A DNA stretch of 64,000 bases from Candidatus Zixiibacteriota bacterium (GCA_022571845.1 JACZXB010000001.1:124001-188000), one strand, 5' to 3'. Counted from the stretch's first letter, positions 55,710-64,000 are shown. A program made the numbers and translations. Notes: generated by a model from the sequence alone, not told the origin.

Positions 55710-57374
55710 ATGAAGTTCTATATTAAACCGGCAATCGTTTTAATCTTATTGTCTTCTTTGATCTCGCTTTCTGCACAGGCAGACGACAAGGACAGCGAAT
55801 TCTATAATTTTATCCAATCTCAATTTAAGAATCTGCCCGGCAGTTCTCTGGGAACCAATTCATCATCTTCAGACAGCAACTTTGTTGTGGAAATTGGATT
55901 AATAGAAAACGTTGCACTGGGTACGATGGTTGATGTCCCGGTGACGCTTAATAATGCACTGTGGGATTTGGGTGGAATTGCGTTAACGTTTAGTTTTGAC
56001 CGTTCTGTACTAGCCATCAATACTGTCATCCCGGGCCCTGATTTCTTTGATGCAGAGAGTGGATGTGGTTGGGAGTATTTTAGCTGGAGATATTTTCTTG
56101 ATACCTCGATTTGCGATTCATCGCTTTGCCCTATTGGGGGAATAAGGATCTATGGTGTCGCGGATGTAAACTCGCTTCCTGGACATCCGAATTGTCTAAA
56201 CCCTGAAACACCTGCTGAGTTTCTGTCTCTGAGATTTCTGGTTACAAATGATTATACCTTTAAGTGTAGCTTGATTCCAATTCGATTCGTGTGGTACAAA
56301 TGTGTTGATAATTCATTTGCTTATTATTCATACATTGGCGGCTGGGGACCTCACCTAACTTTGGGACTGAGCAACAATGTCTATACCGGAGAGATTCTAA
56401 TTCCACGCTCGGATACTTTCCCCTCGTATGGAGGAGTCATAGAATCATGCACAAACGGACTTGAACACGAAGCATTTAGAACAGTAATCGATTTCCATAA
56501 CGGCGGCGTATTCATCGAATGCGACGATACCGAACTGCTTTTTGGTGACATCAATTTGGATGGAGTTTTTAATATTTCGGATCTCTCTCTATTCGTAGAA
56601 TATTTCAGAAAAGATGAATCCGTTTTTGAGATTGACCTAAGTAAACAGATAGCCGCCACAGATATTAATAAAGACGGCGAAACTTTAAAACTCGAGGACT
56701 TGTTCCAACTCTCGAGTATTATATTCCAAGCAATGGACCCCGACTCGACATTTGACTCAACTCTGGAAGGAAGCCTAATTCTAAACAACAAGGCCGACAG
56801 GAAGGTCAGATTACAAACAGACTATAATTCTAACGCAATATGGATTAAAATGAGCGGTGATATTGAGCCGTATCATCCAATCGACAGCTCTCTTAAGGGG
56901 CATTTCTACGACGGAAGTCACACCAGAATTCTTCTTGGCAAGTTTCAAGGCTTTGGTCTGGGAACAATCGACCTGTTCTACTATACCGGCGAAGGAGAGA
57001 TAGTTGAAGCTCAAGCTGCTACTATTGAAGGTGTAGAGATAGCTTTGCAGATAGACGATGTTATAACATCTATCGAAGAACCGGACGATATTCTGCCTTC
57101 TGCTTTTGCACTCCACCAAAACTATCCCAACCCGTTTAATATTGAGACTGTCATAGAATTTGACTTGCCCAGAGCCTCGGAAGTAGAATTCGAAATTATT
57201 AATATATTGGGTCAGTTAGTTTACAATGTTACCAATCGTTACTCCGCCGGCTCTCATATTATTTACTGGGACGGCAGCTCGAATTCGGGCCAGACAGTTG
57301 GCAGCGGTGTTTATTATTACAGAATAACGGCCGGAGATTTTGTCTCGTCGAAGAAGATGATATTGCTGAAATAG
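55710..57374 (+). CDS. Secreted protein with cohesin-like, dockerin-like and C-terminal sorting domains
   Basis: A signal peptide (about 5-24) is followed by a cohesin-like beta domain (LGTMVDVPVTLNNALWDLGG, about 62-200), a dockerin-like pair of calcium loops (FGDINLDGVFNISDLSLFVE and ATDINKDGETLKLEDL, about 273-335), and a C-terminal FlgD-Ig / type 9-like sorting domain (ALHQNYPNPFNIETVIEFD..., ending SSKKMILLK). The architecture suggests export and cell-surface attachment or assembly. I use ATG 55710, which has AGAGGT 6 bases upstream; the in-frame TTG at 55686 adds only 8 residues. Confidence 0.8.
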   Translation: MKFYIKPAIVLILLSSLISLSAQADDKDSEFYNFIQSQFKNLPGSSLGTNSSSSDSNFVVEIGLIENVALGTMVDVPVTLNNALWDLGGIALTFSFDRSVLAINTVIPGPDFFDAESGCGWEYFSWRYFLDTSICDSSLCPIGGIRIYGVADVNSLPGHPNCLNPETPAEFLSLRFLVTNDYTFKCSLIPIRFVWYKCVDNSFAYYSYIGGWGPHLTLGLSNNVYTGEILIPRSDTFPSYGGVIESCTNGLEHEAFRTVIDFHNGGVFIECDDTELLFGDINLDGVFNISDLSLFVEYFRKDESVFEIDLSKQIAATDINKDGETLKLEDLFQLSSIIFQAMDPDSTFDSTLEGSLILNNKADRKVRLQTDYNSNAIWIKMSGDIEPYHPIDSSLKGHFYDGSHTRILLGKFQGFGLGTIDLFYYTGEGEIVEAQAATIEGVEIALQIDDVITSIEEPDDILPSAFALHQNYPNPFNIETVIEFDLPRASEVEFEIINILGQLVYNVTNRYSAGSHIIYWDGSSNSGQTVGSGVYYYRITAGDFVSSKKMILLK

Positions 57375-57445
57375 CATCATTATCTTTGAACCCACCTTTC
57401 AATTTCATATCTTGCCAAATCAATAATCCTGAGCCTGAGTGACAT

Positions 57446-58807
57446 ATGAGCTTTTTAGATAAACTGACAGAACTGCTGCCCCAAGATCAAATCTCAACTC
57501 ACCCTGACCAGTTGAGAGTAGCCTCGATTGACGAGTCTACCCTGTCCCCGGTGACGCCTGTGGCTGTTGTCTGGGCTTTGAGCACAGACGATATCAGCAA
57601 GGTCGTAAAGCTCTGCGTCGAGCATAAAGTGCCCATTACCTCGCGAGGTGGCGGCAGCGCCCTGGAGGGCTCTACAATCCCAACTGAGCAAAGTATAGTA
57701 CTTGATTTATCTCGCATGACCAAGATTATGAACTACTGGCCGGAGGATTTGCAAGTATGTGTTCAGCCAGGGCTTATCTATGATGACTTAAATAATAAAT
57801 TGAAGTCAGGCGGCCTCTTCTTTCCGCCCTCCCCCGGTGGCTCAGGAAATCTGGCCAGCATCGGCGGCATGGTCTCTACCAACGCCAGCGGTATTTTCTC
57901 GGTCAAATATGGCGGCACTAAAGATTACGTTTTAGAGCTTGAAGTTATCACAGGAACAGGAGAAATTCTCAAACTCGGCAGCCGGGCAAGCAAGCGCTCC
58001 AGCGGCTATAATCTTGTAGATTTAATAGCGGGCTCAGAGGGAACGCTTGGCGTTATCTCAGCTATTACCTTGAGGTTAGCCGGACTACCTGAACATAAAC
58101 TTCAGGCTGCTTTCAAATTCCAGCATGAAATCAGTGCTGCCAAAGCAGTCTCAGAAATGTGCCGCTACGGAGTGGATTTGGCTGCAGTAGAATTCCTTGA
58201 TGGCCAAGTAATGGCAGCTCTCAATCAGCTAAAAAGTTACGGATTAGAGGAAGTCCCTTCGTTGTTTTTGGAATTCCATGGCTCCCAAAGTTCAAACCAG
58301 TCGAATTTTGAAACTGCCCAGGCAATCTGCCAGGAGCAAAAAGGCACAAAGTTAGAGTTGTCATCGAGTCAATCCCCCTGGGAGGTCAGGCATTTTGTAA
58401 CCGAATCTATCAAGCACCTAAAACCCGGGTTATCGATAATACGTAACGATGTAGCTTTCCCTATCTCCTGCCTGCCTGAAATGGTTCAGTTCTGCCACGC
58501 CGAAGCTGACAAGATCGGAATTTTGATGCATACTTTTGGGCATGTCGGTATGGGGCTGTTGCATGCCCTGATGCTGGCAGACGAAAACAATCAGAGCCAA
58601 TGGAGCAAAGCCAAAGAGCTAAACGATTTAATTATCAAAAAAGCCGTAGAATTAGGTGGCTCGATTTCCGGAGAACACGGCATAGGACTTGCACATAAAC
58701 ATCTTTTTGGACTTGAGCATGGGGGCTCAGTCGACTTAATGAGAAAAATAAAGAAGCAGTTTGACCCCCATAATATTCTCAACCCGGGCAAAATATTTGA
58801 CCTTTAG
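57446..58807 (+). CDS. glcD: FAD-linked oxidase, glycolate oxidase subunit GlcD / D-lactate dehydrogenase type
   Basis: Oxidises a 2-hydroxy acid (glycolate, D-lactate or similar) with FAD. The FAD_binding_4 domain has VPITSRGGGSALEGST (about 54-69), VQPGLIYDDLN and SIGGMVSTNASG, and NLVDLIAGSEGTLGVISA. The FAD-oxidase C-domain ends with GGSISGEHGIG...FDPHNILNPGKIF, the usual terminus. 453 aa. No GlcE/GlcF or iron-sulfur partner is in the window, so electron acceptor and exact substrate are open. Confidence 0.9.
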   Translation: MSFLDKLTELLPQDQISTHPDQLRVASIDESTLSPVTPVAVVWALSTDDISKVVKLCVEHKVPITSRGGGSALEGSTIPTEQSIVLDLSRMTKIMNYWPEDLQVCVQPGLIYDDLNNKLKSGGLFFPPSPGGSGNLASIGGMVSTNASGIFSVKYGGTKDYVLELEVITGTGEILKLGSRASKRSSGYNLVDLIAGSEGTLGVISAITLRLAGLPEHKLQAAFKFQHEISAAKAVSEMCRYGVDLAAVEFLDGQVMAALNQLKSYGLEEVPSLFLEFHGSQSSNQSNFETAQAICQEQKGTKLELSSSQSPWEVRHFVTESIKHLKPGLSIIRNDVAFPISCLPEMVQFCHAEADKIGILMHTFGHVGMGLLHALMLADENNQSQWSKAKELNDLIIKKAVELGGSISGEHGIGLAHKHLFGLEHGGSVDLMRKIKKQFDPHNILNPGKIFDL

Positions 58808-58908
58808 TTAAAGCCTCAGATTGAGGGTAACTTGACTCTGTCGTCTGGCTGCTATATTCTTGGCGGATTACCGGAAACCTTTGTCAGATTGGATAATATA
58901 ATTAGTCT

Positions 58909-59616
58909 ATGAGAAGATTTCTTTTACCTATTATAGTTGCGATTTCGGTTTTGTGCCCTAACGCTTTTTCACAGCCGAAATTGGAGAGCAGCAGTCAAAA
59001 ATTCGATTTCGGGCTGACAACTCAAAACTCAATTATCGTTCATAGCTTTTGGCTAAAATCGACCGGAACAGATACAGTCCAAATCTCAGATATCAAAACC
59101 GGCTGCAGCTGTGCCATCAGCTTGCTTGAATCCGATAAAATTGCTCCGGGTGATTCTACCCGGCTGACAATTTCCTGGAATACCGAACAGGCGACGGGCC
59201 CTATAAATAGATTCCCCAAAATCTACAGTAATGGCTCAGAAAAACCTTTGAGCATATCACTTAAAGCAAACGTCCTGCTATCTCTTGATTCTGCATTTGC
59301 AGGAAGCATCTGGCCGTTTAAATTTGAAATGAGCCGAATCCGCGAGATGTCGATTGATAGTCTCGAGTTTAGAATTATCAATGCTACCGACCAAGTCTTC
59401 TATCCGGAAATTGTATCAGAACTACCTGCCGAATGTATTATCTTCCTGCCGCAAACTGTACCCGCCAAGGGTTCAGCTTATGGCTACGCTAAGCTATTGC
59501 CCGAATTCGTTGACAAAGAGTTCAAAAGCTCATTTACAGTAGATTTTAAGTACGGAAAAGGAAATTATCTGACTATCCCTATTCGCCGGAAATTCTATGG
59601 GAGCAAATCTGATTAG
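58909..59616 (+). CDS. Exported DUF1573 protein, first of three
   Basis: Signal peptide (about 3-22) followed by a DUF1573 immunoglobulin-like domain. FDFGLTTQNSIIVHSFWLKS is the strand pair before the conserved cysteine motif G-C-S-C (about 64-67). The second half (after about 120) is a further beta domain conserved among the three tandem copies. Function of DUF1573 is unknown; the CxC motif suggests redox or metal chemistry outside the cytoplasm. 2 bases separate it from the next copy. Confidence 0.82.
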   Translation: MRRFLLPIIVAISVLCPNAFSQPKLESSSQKFDFGLTTQNSIIVHSFWLKSTGTDTVQISDIKTGCSCAISLLESDKIAPGDSTRLTISWNTEQATGPINRFPKIYSNGSEKPLSISLKANVLLSLDSAFAGSIWPFKFEMSRIREMSIDSLEFRIINATDQVFYPEIVSELPAECIIFLPQTVPAKGSAYGYAKLLPEFVDKEFKSSFTVDFKYGKGNYLTIPIRRKFYGSKSD

Positions 59617-59618
59617 CA

Positions 59619-60368
59619 TTGTATAATTATGTGACTGGAGAAGAGAAAATCAGCTTAAAAAAATTATACGAAATATCGGTCTTAGCGGTTTTAATTATTA
59701 GCATATCGGCCACAGATGCCTGGCCGTCGCCAAGGTTGACCCTTCCGGAAACAGTCTTCAACTTTGGCTATGTACCTCAACATTCGCTGGTATCTCACAG
59801 ATTCTGGCTGCTATCTACGGGCGAAGATACTCTCAGAATTGAGCGGATAATCCCCGGCTGCAGCTGTACCAGAGCGCCGCTGAAAAAAAATAAGCTGGCC
59901 TCCGGCGACAGCACCGTAGTGGAAATCATATTCAGCACTAAAAGCTTCAGAAACAGGATTGAGAAAAGTCCAAAAATCCAGACCAACGAGAATACGCCCA
60001 ATAAAAGCCTCAAAATCATCGCTAATGTCTTGGCAAAAACCGACTCTACTTTCCCGGTTATCATAGAGCCATTTAAGATATCTCTACCGAAAAGCGAAAC
60101 CGAGCAGATAAATAAAAGGCAGTTTTCTATCAAGAACGTTTCAAAGGAAGATTTAAAGCTTGAGCTTATATCCGTGCCCGACGGCTACTTTGAAATCGAT
60201 CTGCCAGTCGAGATCAAGGCGGGTGAAACCAAAACAGGAGAGGTCCGGCTCTTGAAAGACTCGATAGAAAAGTCCTTTCAAAAGTCCTTTACAATCAGGT
60301 TCAACGATGATTTTGGCAGCCGTTTTACAATCCCGGTTAAAAGGACTATTGATTATACTGGTAATTAG
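59619..60368 (+). CDS. Exported DUF1573 protein, second of three
   Basis: Paralogue of its neighbours: FNFGYVPQHSLVSHRFWLLS, then IIPGCSCTRAPLKKN with the CxC motif, and PKIQTNENTPNKSLKI. A signal-peptide-like hydrophobic stretch (SVLAVLIISISATDAW) is present, but the start is unclear. TTG 59619 or GTG 59631 both leave about 15 extra residues before it. The best Shine-Dalgarno (GGAGAAGAG near 59637) is followed by no standard start codon. Confidence 0.78.
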   Translation: MYNYVTGEEKISLKKLYEISVLAVLIISISATDAWPSPRLTLPETVFNFGYVPQHSLVSHRFWLLSTGEDTLRIERIIPGCSCTRAPLKKNKLASGDSTVVEIIFSTKSFRNRIEKSPKIQTNENTPNKSLKIIANVLAKTDSTFPVIIEPFKISLPKSETEQINKRQFSIKNVSKEDLKLELISVPDGYFEIDLPVEIKAGETKTGEVRLLKDSIEKSFQKSFTIRFNDDFGSRFTIPVKRTIDYTGN

Positions 60369-60392
60369 TCCAATTCGGAAATAAACTAATAT

Positions 60393-60422
60393 TTGACAGT
60401 CTGGCGGACGAAGTAATATATT
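60393..60422 (+). promoter_or_regulatory. Possible promoter of the third DUF1573 gene
   Basis: A consensus TTGACA (60393-60398) is followed after 18 bases by TATATT (60417-60422), or after 15 by TAATAT. RNA would begin almost at the start codon, so this is a tentative call. Confidence 0.3.
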
Positions 60423-60434
60423 GGAGTTATGAAT

Positions 60435-61169
60435 ATGAATAATATTAGAACAATTGTTTTGATTGCAGTTTTGACACTGCTGCTTGCATCTGTTGCAACA
60501 GCTGCACCCAGGCTGACTATTCCCGTCAAAGAGTTCAATTTTGGCTATGTCCCTCAGAATTCTACTATCAGCCACAAATTCTGGCTGGTTTCAACGGGTG
60601 ATGATACTCTCAAGATTCTTAAAGTAATCCCCGGCTGAGGCTGCACCAAGGCTCCTTTGCTAAAGGACGTACTTGCTGTCGGTGACAGCACAGAATTAGA
60701 GATTATTTTCAGTTCAAAGAAATACCGGACCAAAATAACTAAGCGTCCTAAAATTCAGACTAACGAAGGACCTCCGGACAAATTCGTATCAATTACAGTA
60801 AATGTAGTTACCCGGCCTGATTCTACCTACCCGCTAATAATGAGACCCTACAAAATTGACCTGTCTCAATTAGGTTCAAAGGTTATTGATAAAATGAGTT
60901 TTGAGATTAGAAACGTCTCCGATGAGGACCTGAAGATAAAACTGATTGCCTACGCCAGTGAATATTTTGAAGTGGATCTTCCCAAAAGCATCAAAGCCGG
61001 CGAGACAAGAAAAGCCAAGGTAAAGCTGCGTAAAGAAGTACTGAAAAAATCTTTTGACAAATCGTTTACTATAGAGTTAAGCGACGAAGTTCAGAGCAGA
61101 TTTACCATTCCCGTCAAGAGAAAACTGGCGACGACGGTCAGGGCATCTTCAAAGCCACCGGGCAAATAA
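60435..61169 (+). CDS. DUF1573 protein with in-frame TGA at the conserved Cys: candidate selenoprotein
   Basis: Third tandem DUF1573 copy. Signal peptide (MNNIRTIVLIAVLTLLLASV...), then FNFGYVPQNSTISHKFWLVS and KVIPG-TGA-GCTKAPLLK. Copies 1 and 2 have G-C-S-C at this point, and the wider family has C-G-C-T. Reading TGA (60636-60638, residue 68) as selenocysteine gives U-G-C-T, the canonical motif with the first Cys replaced. The frame then stays open for 177 codons and matches copy 2 closely (LEIIFSSKKYRTKITKRPKI versus VEIIFSTKSFRNRIEKSPKI). A SECIS-like hairpin follows. ATG 60435 is preferred because GGAG is 8 bases upstream; ATG 60429 is only 2 bases from it. If the TGA is a true stop, this is a pseudogene or a 67-residue product. 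Confidence 0.6.
60647..60675 (+). promoter_or_regulatory. Bacterial SECIS-like hairpin after the in-frame TGA
   Basis: TCCTTT (60653-60658) and AAAGGA (60662-60667) form a perfect 6-pair stem with a 3-base loop GCT. A lower stem CAAG (60647-60650) / CTTG (60672-60675) flanks a small internal loop. The loop begins with G and lies 20 bases past the TGA. This fits the accepted bacterial SECIS model: short apical loop with G in its first two positions, 16-37 bases from UGA. The matching stretch in the second DUF1573 gene has no such hairpin. Confidence 0.5.
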
Positions 61170-61174
61170 ATTTT

Positions 61175-62584
61175 CTAATCAAAATCAAATAGACCCTGCT
61201 TAATTCTATTTTCCCAGGCAGGGTCATATCTTTCACCGCTTACATTTGAATGTACCAGATTGTATTCTTTGTCCCCTCTTTTATCCTGAAAGACAAATAG
61301 TTTGCCGTTTAAGCGATGATAGTGCCATATCTGGAATGGCTCATAGTTGCCCAAAGATTGGTGGTCATCAAGTTCATCCCATTATCCGAATTGCATATAG
61401 ACTCTGCCGCGGTCTGTTTTCCAGCCGGAGTTCGGCAGCCCGGGCAGAGAATACCTCTCATTTACAAATATGTAACGGCTTAAGATCTCTGCTTGCGATT
61501 CCAGTTCAGAGTCTGACTCTTGAGACTTACGTTCAACCCAGAATTGACGCAGAAACTCCTCTTTACCCCGGTCTGTCAGCTGTTGCAATGTTGACCGCTG
61601 TTTTCTGCTAAGCTCATAAGTGACGAGATTGACTCTATCTGTAATTGATAGTGTATCAAATTGTTCACTTCTAAAGCTTTTCTTTAGAGCAAACCGGACT
61701 TCTTCCGTTGAAATAATGCGCATCAAGAAATTCGCAGAATCAATCTGATTTGAATCACTGATATTCAGGCTGAATTCATAAAGCCCGGTCGGCCATGATT
61801 TGATTTTTACAGCTTCTACAATCACTGCAGTCTGGCCGGAGTTGGTGCGTCTTTCGGATTGTATCAAATTGGTCACATCCCCAAACTTATCTTTGACATT
61901 CAAAGACAATTGAAAGGCGCTGTTTTCAAAATACATCAAGTTGTAGATTTCAGTATAGAGAAATATCAGAGTGTCTCTGTTGCTGAAGATTGATAAAGGA
62001 TTCGGCAGCAGATAGTAGCCGCTTTTAATCAGCCTGGTATTAATTTTTGAACTGTCGAAATGCTGTGTAGCAGCATAGGCCCAGTAATGCCCACCGATAT
62101 CAAGACTCCTGCCCGGAGGTTCCACTATTATTTTATCCAGGAAATAGCTACCCTTGCGCCCTGATGAACCATCAACAATGGTTACTCTCGCCGAATAAAC
62201 ACCCGTCTTGACCGCCAGAGATAGTTTGTCAAAAACTTTGATATCATCGGCTTAGGCGTCAACGCTGTCCCTGGCGCTAACGATGAAAAAAGTATTAGCA
62301 GAGTCAACTGTAAAACCCTCTGTTCCGATAAGATCAACCTGAGCTAAAACCACCGCGTAAATATTTGAATCTTCATTTGTCTTACTTGGCAAAAATCCGA
62401 GTTGATTGCGGCTGATTGAAAAAAGAAATTCTACAATCGCAACTGAATCATAGGCAGGATTATTAAATACAGCCGCCCCGGCTGAAACGGTTAAACCGGC
62501 CTTGTCAGAAACTGACTGCCCGCTCGCATAGACCGTACTTGAAACCAGGACAACTATCAGAAATATTAATACGGATTTGCTCAC
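61175..62584 (-). pseudogene. GWxTD-domain exported protein interrupted by two in-frame TAA codons
   Basis: A single minus-strand frame of 470 codons begins at GTG 62584 with a signal peptide (KSVLIFLIVVLVSSTVYA) and ends at TAG 61175-61177, broken by TAA at 62252-62254 and at 61382-61384 but with no frameshift. Between the stops is the beta-rich middle, and just before the second TAA is the family motif GWKTDRGRVYMQFG. After that TAA the frame continues WDELDDHQ...FQIWHYHRLNGKLFVFQDK, which aligns with IWHYY/FIFIDD of the intact neighbour at 62618. GWxTD proteins are exported proteins of unknown role in FCB bacteria. Most simply a recent pseudogene. Confidence 0.75.
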
Positions 62585-62617
62585 CAGAAAAAAATATCTA
62601 ACTGACCTCTAATTTAG

Positions 62618-63967
62618 TCAATAATCAGGGCTGCTTCCTATCCCGTCATAAGGAAATTGCAGGCGGTAGTCGCCGTCGTGGCTGTCATCGATGAAGATAA
62701 ACTTTCGGTACCTTCCTTTTCGATAATAATGCCAGACCTGTGAAGGATAAGTCTCCAGCGCAAAGGGGTAATCTTCAATCTGATCCGGAATTCCATATCT
62801 TATGAGAACTCGTCCCCGGTCTGTTTCCCAGCCCAGCCGTCTCAGGAAACCGTAATTGGCATTAGCCATTCTGACCCTGCGATAGAATTCAGCTCTAAAT
62901 TCATTTCTTGGAGTTTCAGGGAACGGGTCCTTTAATTTCCAAAAACTATCCAAGGCTGCCTTTTTCTCTTGGAGGGTTTTGGCCTTTTTTAGTTCTTTCA
63001 CATCCTTGGGTGATGCGATAAGAGATATCTGACTGACTAAGATATCATAATTATGCTGAAGAAGCGATTCCTCGTCCCATCTAATATAGAATTTACCCTT
63101 TTTCTTATCGTACTTCTTGCCCCGGGCTCCTTTAAGCTCGATTTCAATTTCATACTCTCCCGGCTCAAAGCCGGCCACGGAAATCTCTCTTATCTGCCTC
63201 GTAAAAGGCTTCTCCAACATAGAGGTAAGTGTATCCCGGTAGACCATTTTCCCTTTTCTTTTTCTTATCAGCGTCTGCACCGTAGCCTTAGCCTGACCCT
63301 TGGAACCCGGATAAATTTCGAGATAATAAAGAAGTTTGTTATCTTTGTCTTCTCCGCCCCCGTAATAATGCGATACTGAGGGTATTACTACCTTGTCCCC
63401 TTTGGCGAACAAATCCGAATTATCCTGGAGTGGCCCTACTGCCTGAGCAAACAGGATATTGGAAAGTTTTGGGGTTCCCTTGTTAACATTTTCAAGTTTT
63501 GCCTGAAATTCCTTTGTCTTAATGTTGTTTTTCTTGGCGTGGTGGTCATTAAGAGCAAACCGGACATCGTACTTGCCGGGGTCCAGTATGAAGTTAATTT
63601 GGCTGGTACGGTAACTGGTGCTGGAGAGGGCCTCCCGTTTATCAGCGACTGTAATAGTTTTTTCTCTCTTTTCCTCTGTAAGACGGCGGCCGCGCTTGTC
63701 CATTATTGTTATTTTTATGTCATATGAAGCTTGAAAAAGATCTCCTTCTTCTTTAAAAGCCAGGGCACTATTATGGATCTGATAATAGACTTCCAGACGC
63801 ATCTGCCTGGAGTCTTCAATCGCAAACGCCGCATAATCCACTTTGGCTTCGCGCTGGTTTCTATCCAGAAATAATGACCCGTAATCCCCCTGGGCCAAGA
63901 CAGGGGAAAACAGAACTATGGCAGTTAGCAGAGCCAGTGGTAAAAATCTGTGTTTCTTGAAAAACAT
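62618..63967 (-). CDS. GWxTD-domain exported protein
   Basis: A signal peptide (about 7-26, ending VLAQG) is followed by a beta-sandwich-like region with repeated strands (about 35-310), a helical segment (about 320-370) and the C-terminal GWxTD domain: LGWETDRGRVLIRYGIP (near 377-393), then QVWHYYRKGRYRKFIFIDD. 449 aa. It lies upstream (minus strand) of its broken paralogue, 33 bases apart, so they formed a tandem pair. Function unknown; the FCB distribution suggests an envelope role. The remaining 33 bases to the window end show no further feature. Confidence 0.85.
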   Translation of the reverse strand: MFFKKHRFLPLALLTAIVLFSPVLAQGDYGSLFLDRNQREAKVDYAAFAIEDSRQMRLEVYYQIHNSALAFKEEGDLFQASYDIKITIMDKRGRRLTEEKREKTITVADKREALSSTSYRTSQINFILDPGKYDVRFALNDHHAKKNNIKTKEFQAKLENVNKGTPKLSNILFAQAVGPLQDNSDLFAKGDKVVIPSVSHYYGGGEDKDNKLLYYLEIYPGSKGQAKATVQTLIRKRKGKMVYRDTLTSMLEKPFTRQIREISVAGFEPGEYEIEIELKGARGKKYDKKKGKFYIRWDEESLLQHNYDILVSQISLIASPKDVKELKKAKTLQEKKAALDSFWKLKDPFPETPRNEFRAEFYRRVRMANANYGFLRRLGWETDRGRVLIRYGIPDQIEDYPFALETYPSQVWHYYRKGRYRKFIFIDDSHDGDYRLQFPYDGIGSSPDY

Positions 63968-64000
63968 GACGCCTACTTAATTTAACTAAACTCAAAGACT

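Noticed and set aside
61192-61225. GACCCTGC/GCAGGGTC hairpin as a bidirectional terminator between the DUF1573 and GWxTD genes
   Set aside because: The loop is 18 bases, no T-run follows on the plus strand, and the sequence lies inside the GWxTD reading frame.
61175-62584. Stop-codon reassignment (TAA as sense) to explain the broken GWxTD gene
   Set aside because: Many intact housekeeping genes in the window end at TAA in the expected place, so TAA is a normal stop here.

Overview
The window looks like a chromosomal segment of an uncultured bacterium of the FCB superphylum, most likely a Zixibacteria-type lineage (inference). The pointers are secreted proteins with dockerin-like repeats, a C-terminal NYPNPFN / FlgD-Ig-like sorting domain, clustered DUF1573 proteins, GWxTD-domain proteins, and many short palindromic intergenic repeats. 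There is no prophage, CRISPR array, rRNA operon or intact insertion sequence. Three tRNA genes (Arg-CCG, Tyr-GUA, Phe-GAA) are present, all on the minus strand.

Layout. 0-7.5 kb: transketolase and coaE, a convergent ornithine-cyclodeaminase-family gene, then a tightly overlapping three-gene operon (NlpC/P60 endopeptidase, L-Ala-D/L-Glu epimerase, N-acetylmuramoyl-alanine amidase) that reads as peptidoglycan-peptide salvage. 7.5-13.8 kb: an accessory stretch rich in repeats, with a DUF1028 protein, a 930-residue secreted metalloprotease with calcium-binding and dockerin-like repeats, a decayed copy of the DUF1028 C-terminus, an orphan HEPN-like gene and tRNA-Arg. 13.8-30.5 kb: the classic translation/RNA block proS, rimP-nusA-infB-ylxP-rbfA-nrnA-truB-ribF-rpsO-pnp, then an M16 peptidase, a polysaccharide deacetylase and leuS. 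A near-consensus promoter and an attenuator-like hairpin precede rimP. 30.9-37.5 kb (minus strand): a TPR protein, an ABC-2 exporter with a D,D-carboxypeptidase in the same operon, a MATE exporter flanked by direct repeats, superoxide dismutase and tRNA-Tyr.

37.6-51.6 kb (minus strand) is a Wzx/Wzy-type surface polysaccharide locus: chain-length regulator, two GT4 glycosyltransferases, polymerase, a CDP-glycerol glycerophosphotransferase-like enzyme, a LicC-like nucleotidyltransferase, asparagine synthase, flippase, and dTDP-rhamnose genes rfbBADC. The core (about 37.9-48.2 kb) is visibly much more AT-rich than its surroundings and is bordered by a broken glycosyltransferase; a transposase remnant sits inside it. 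This suggests replacement by transfer. 51.7-55.6 kb carries tRNA-Phe, a small membrane protein, a ROK sugar kinase, a second orphan HEPN-like gene and hisS.

55.7-64 kb holds exported proteins (a cohesin/dockerin-like sorted protein, three tandem DUF1573 proteins, two GWxTD proteins) and a GlcD-type oxidase. The most striking observation is here. The third DUF1573 gene has an in-frame TGA exactly at the first cysteine of the family's conserved CxC motif. The reading frame downstream is conserved, and a hairpin with the geometry of a bacterial SECIS element follows, so it is a candidate new selenoprotein. The neighbouring GWxTD gene carries two in-frame TAA codons and is most simply a pseudogene, which is also the main alternative explanation for the TGA.
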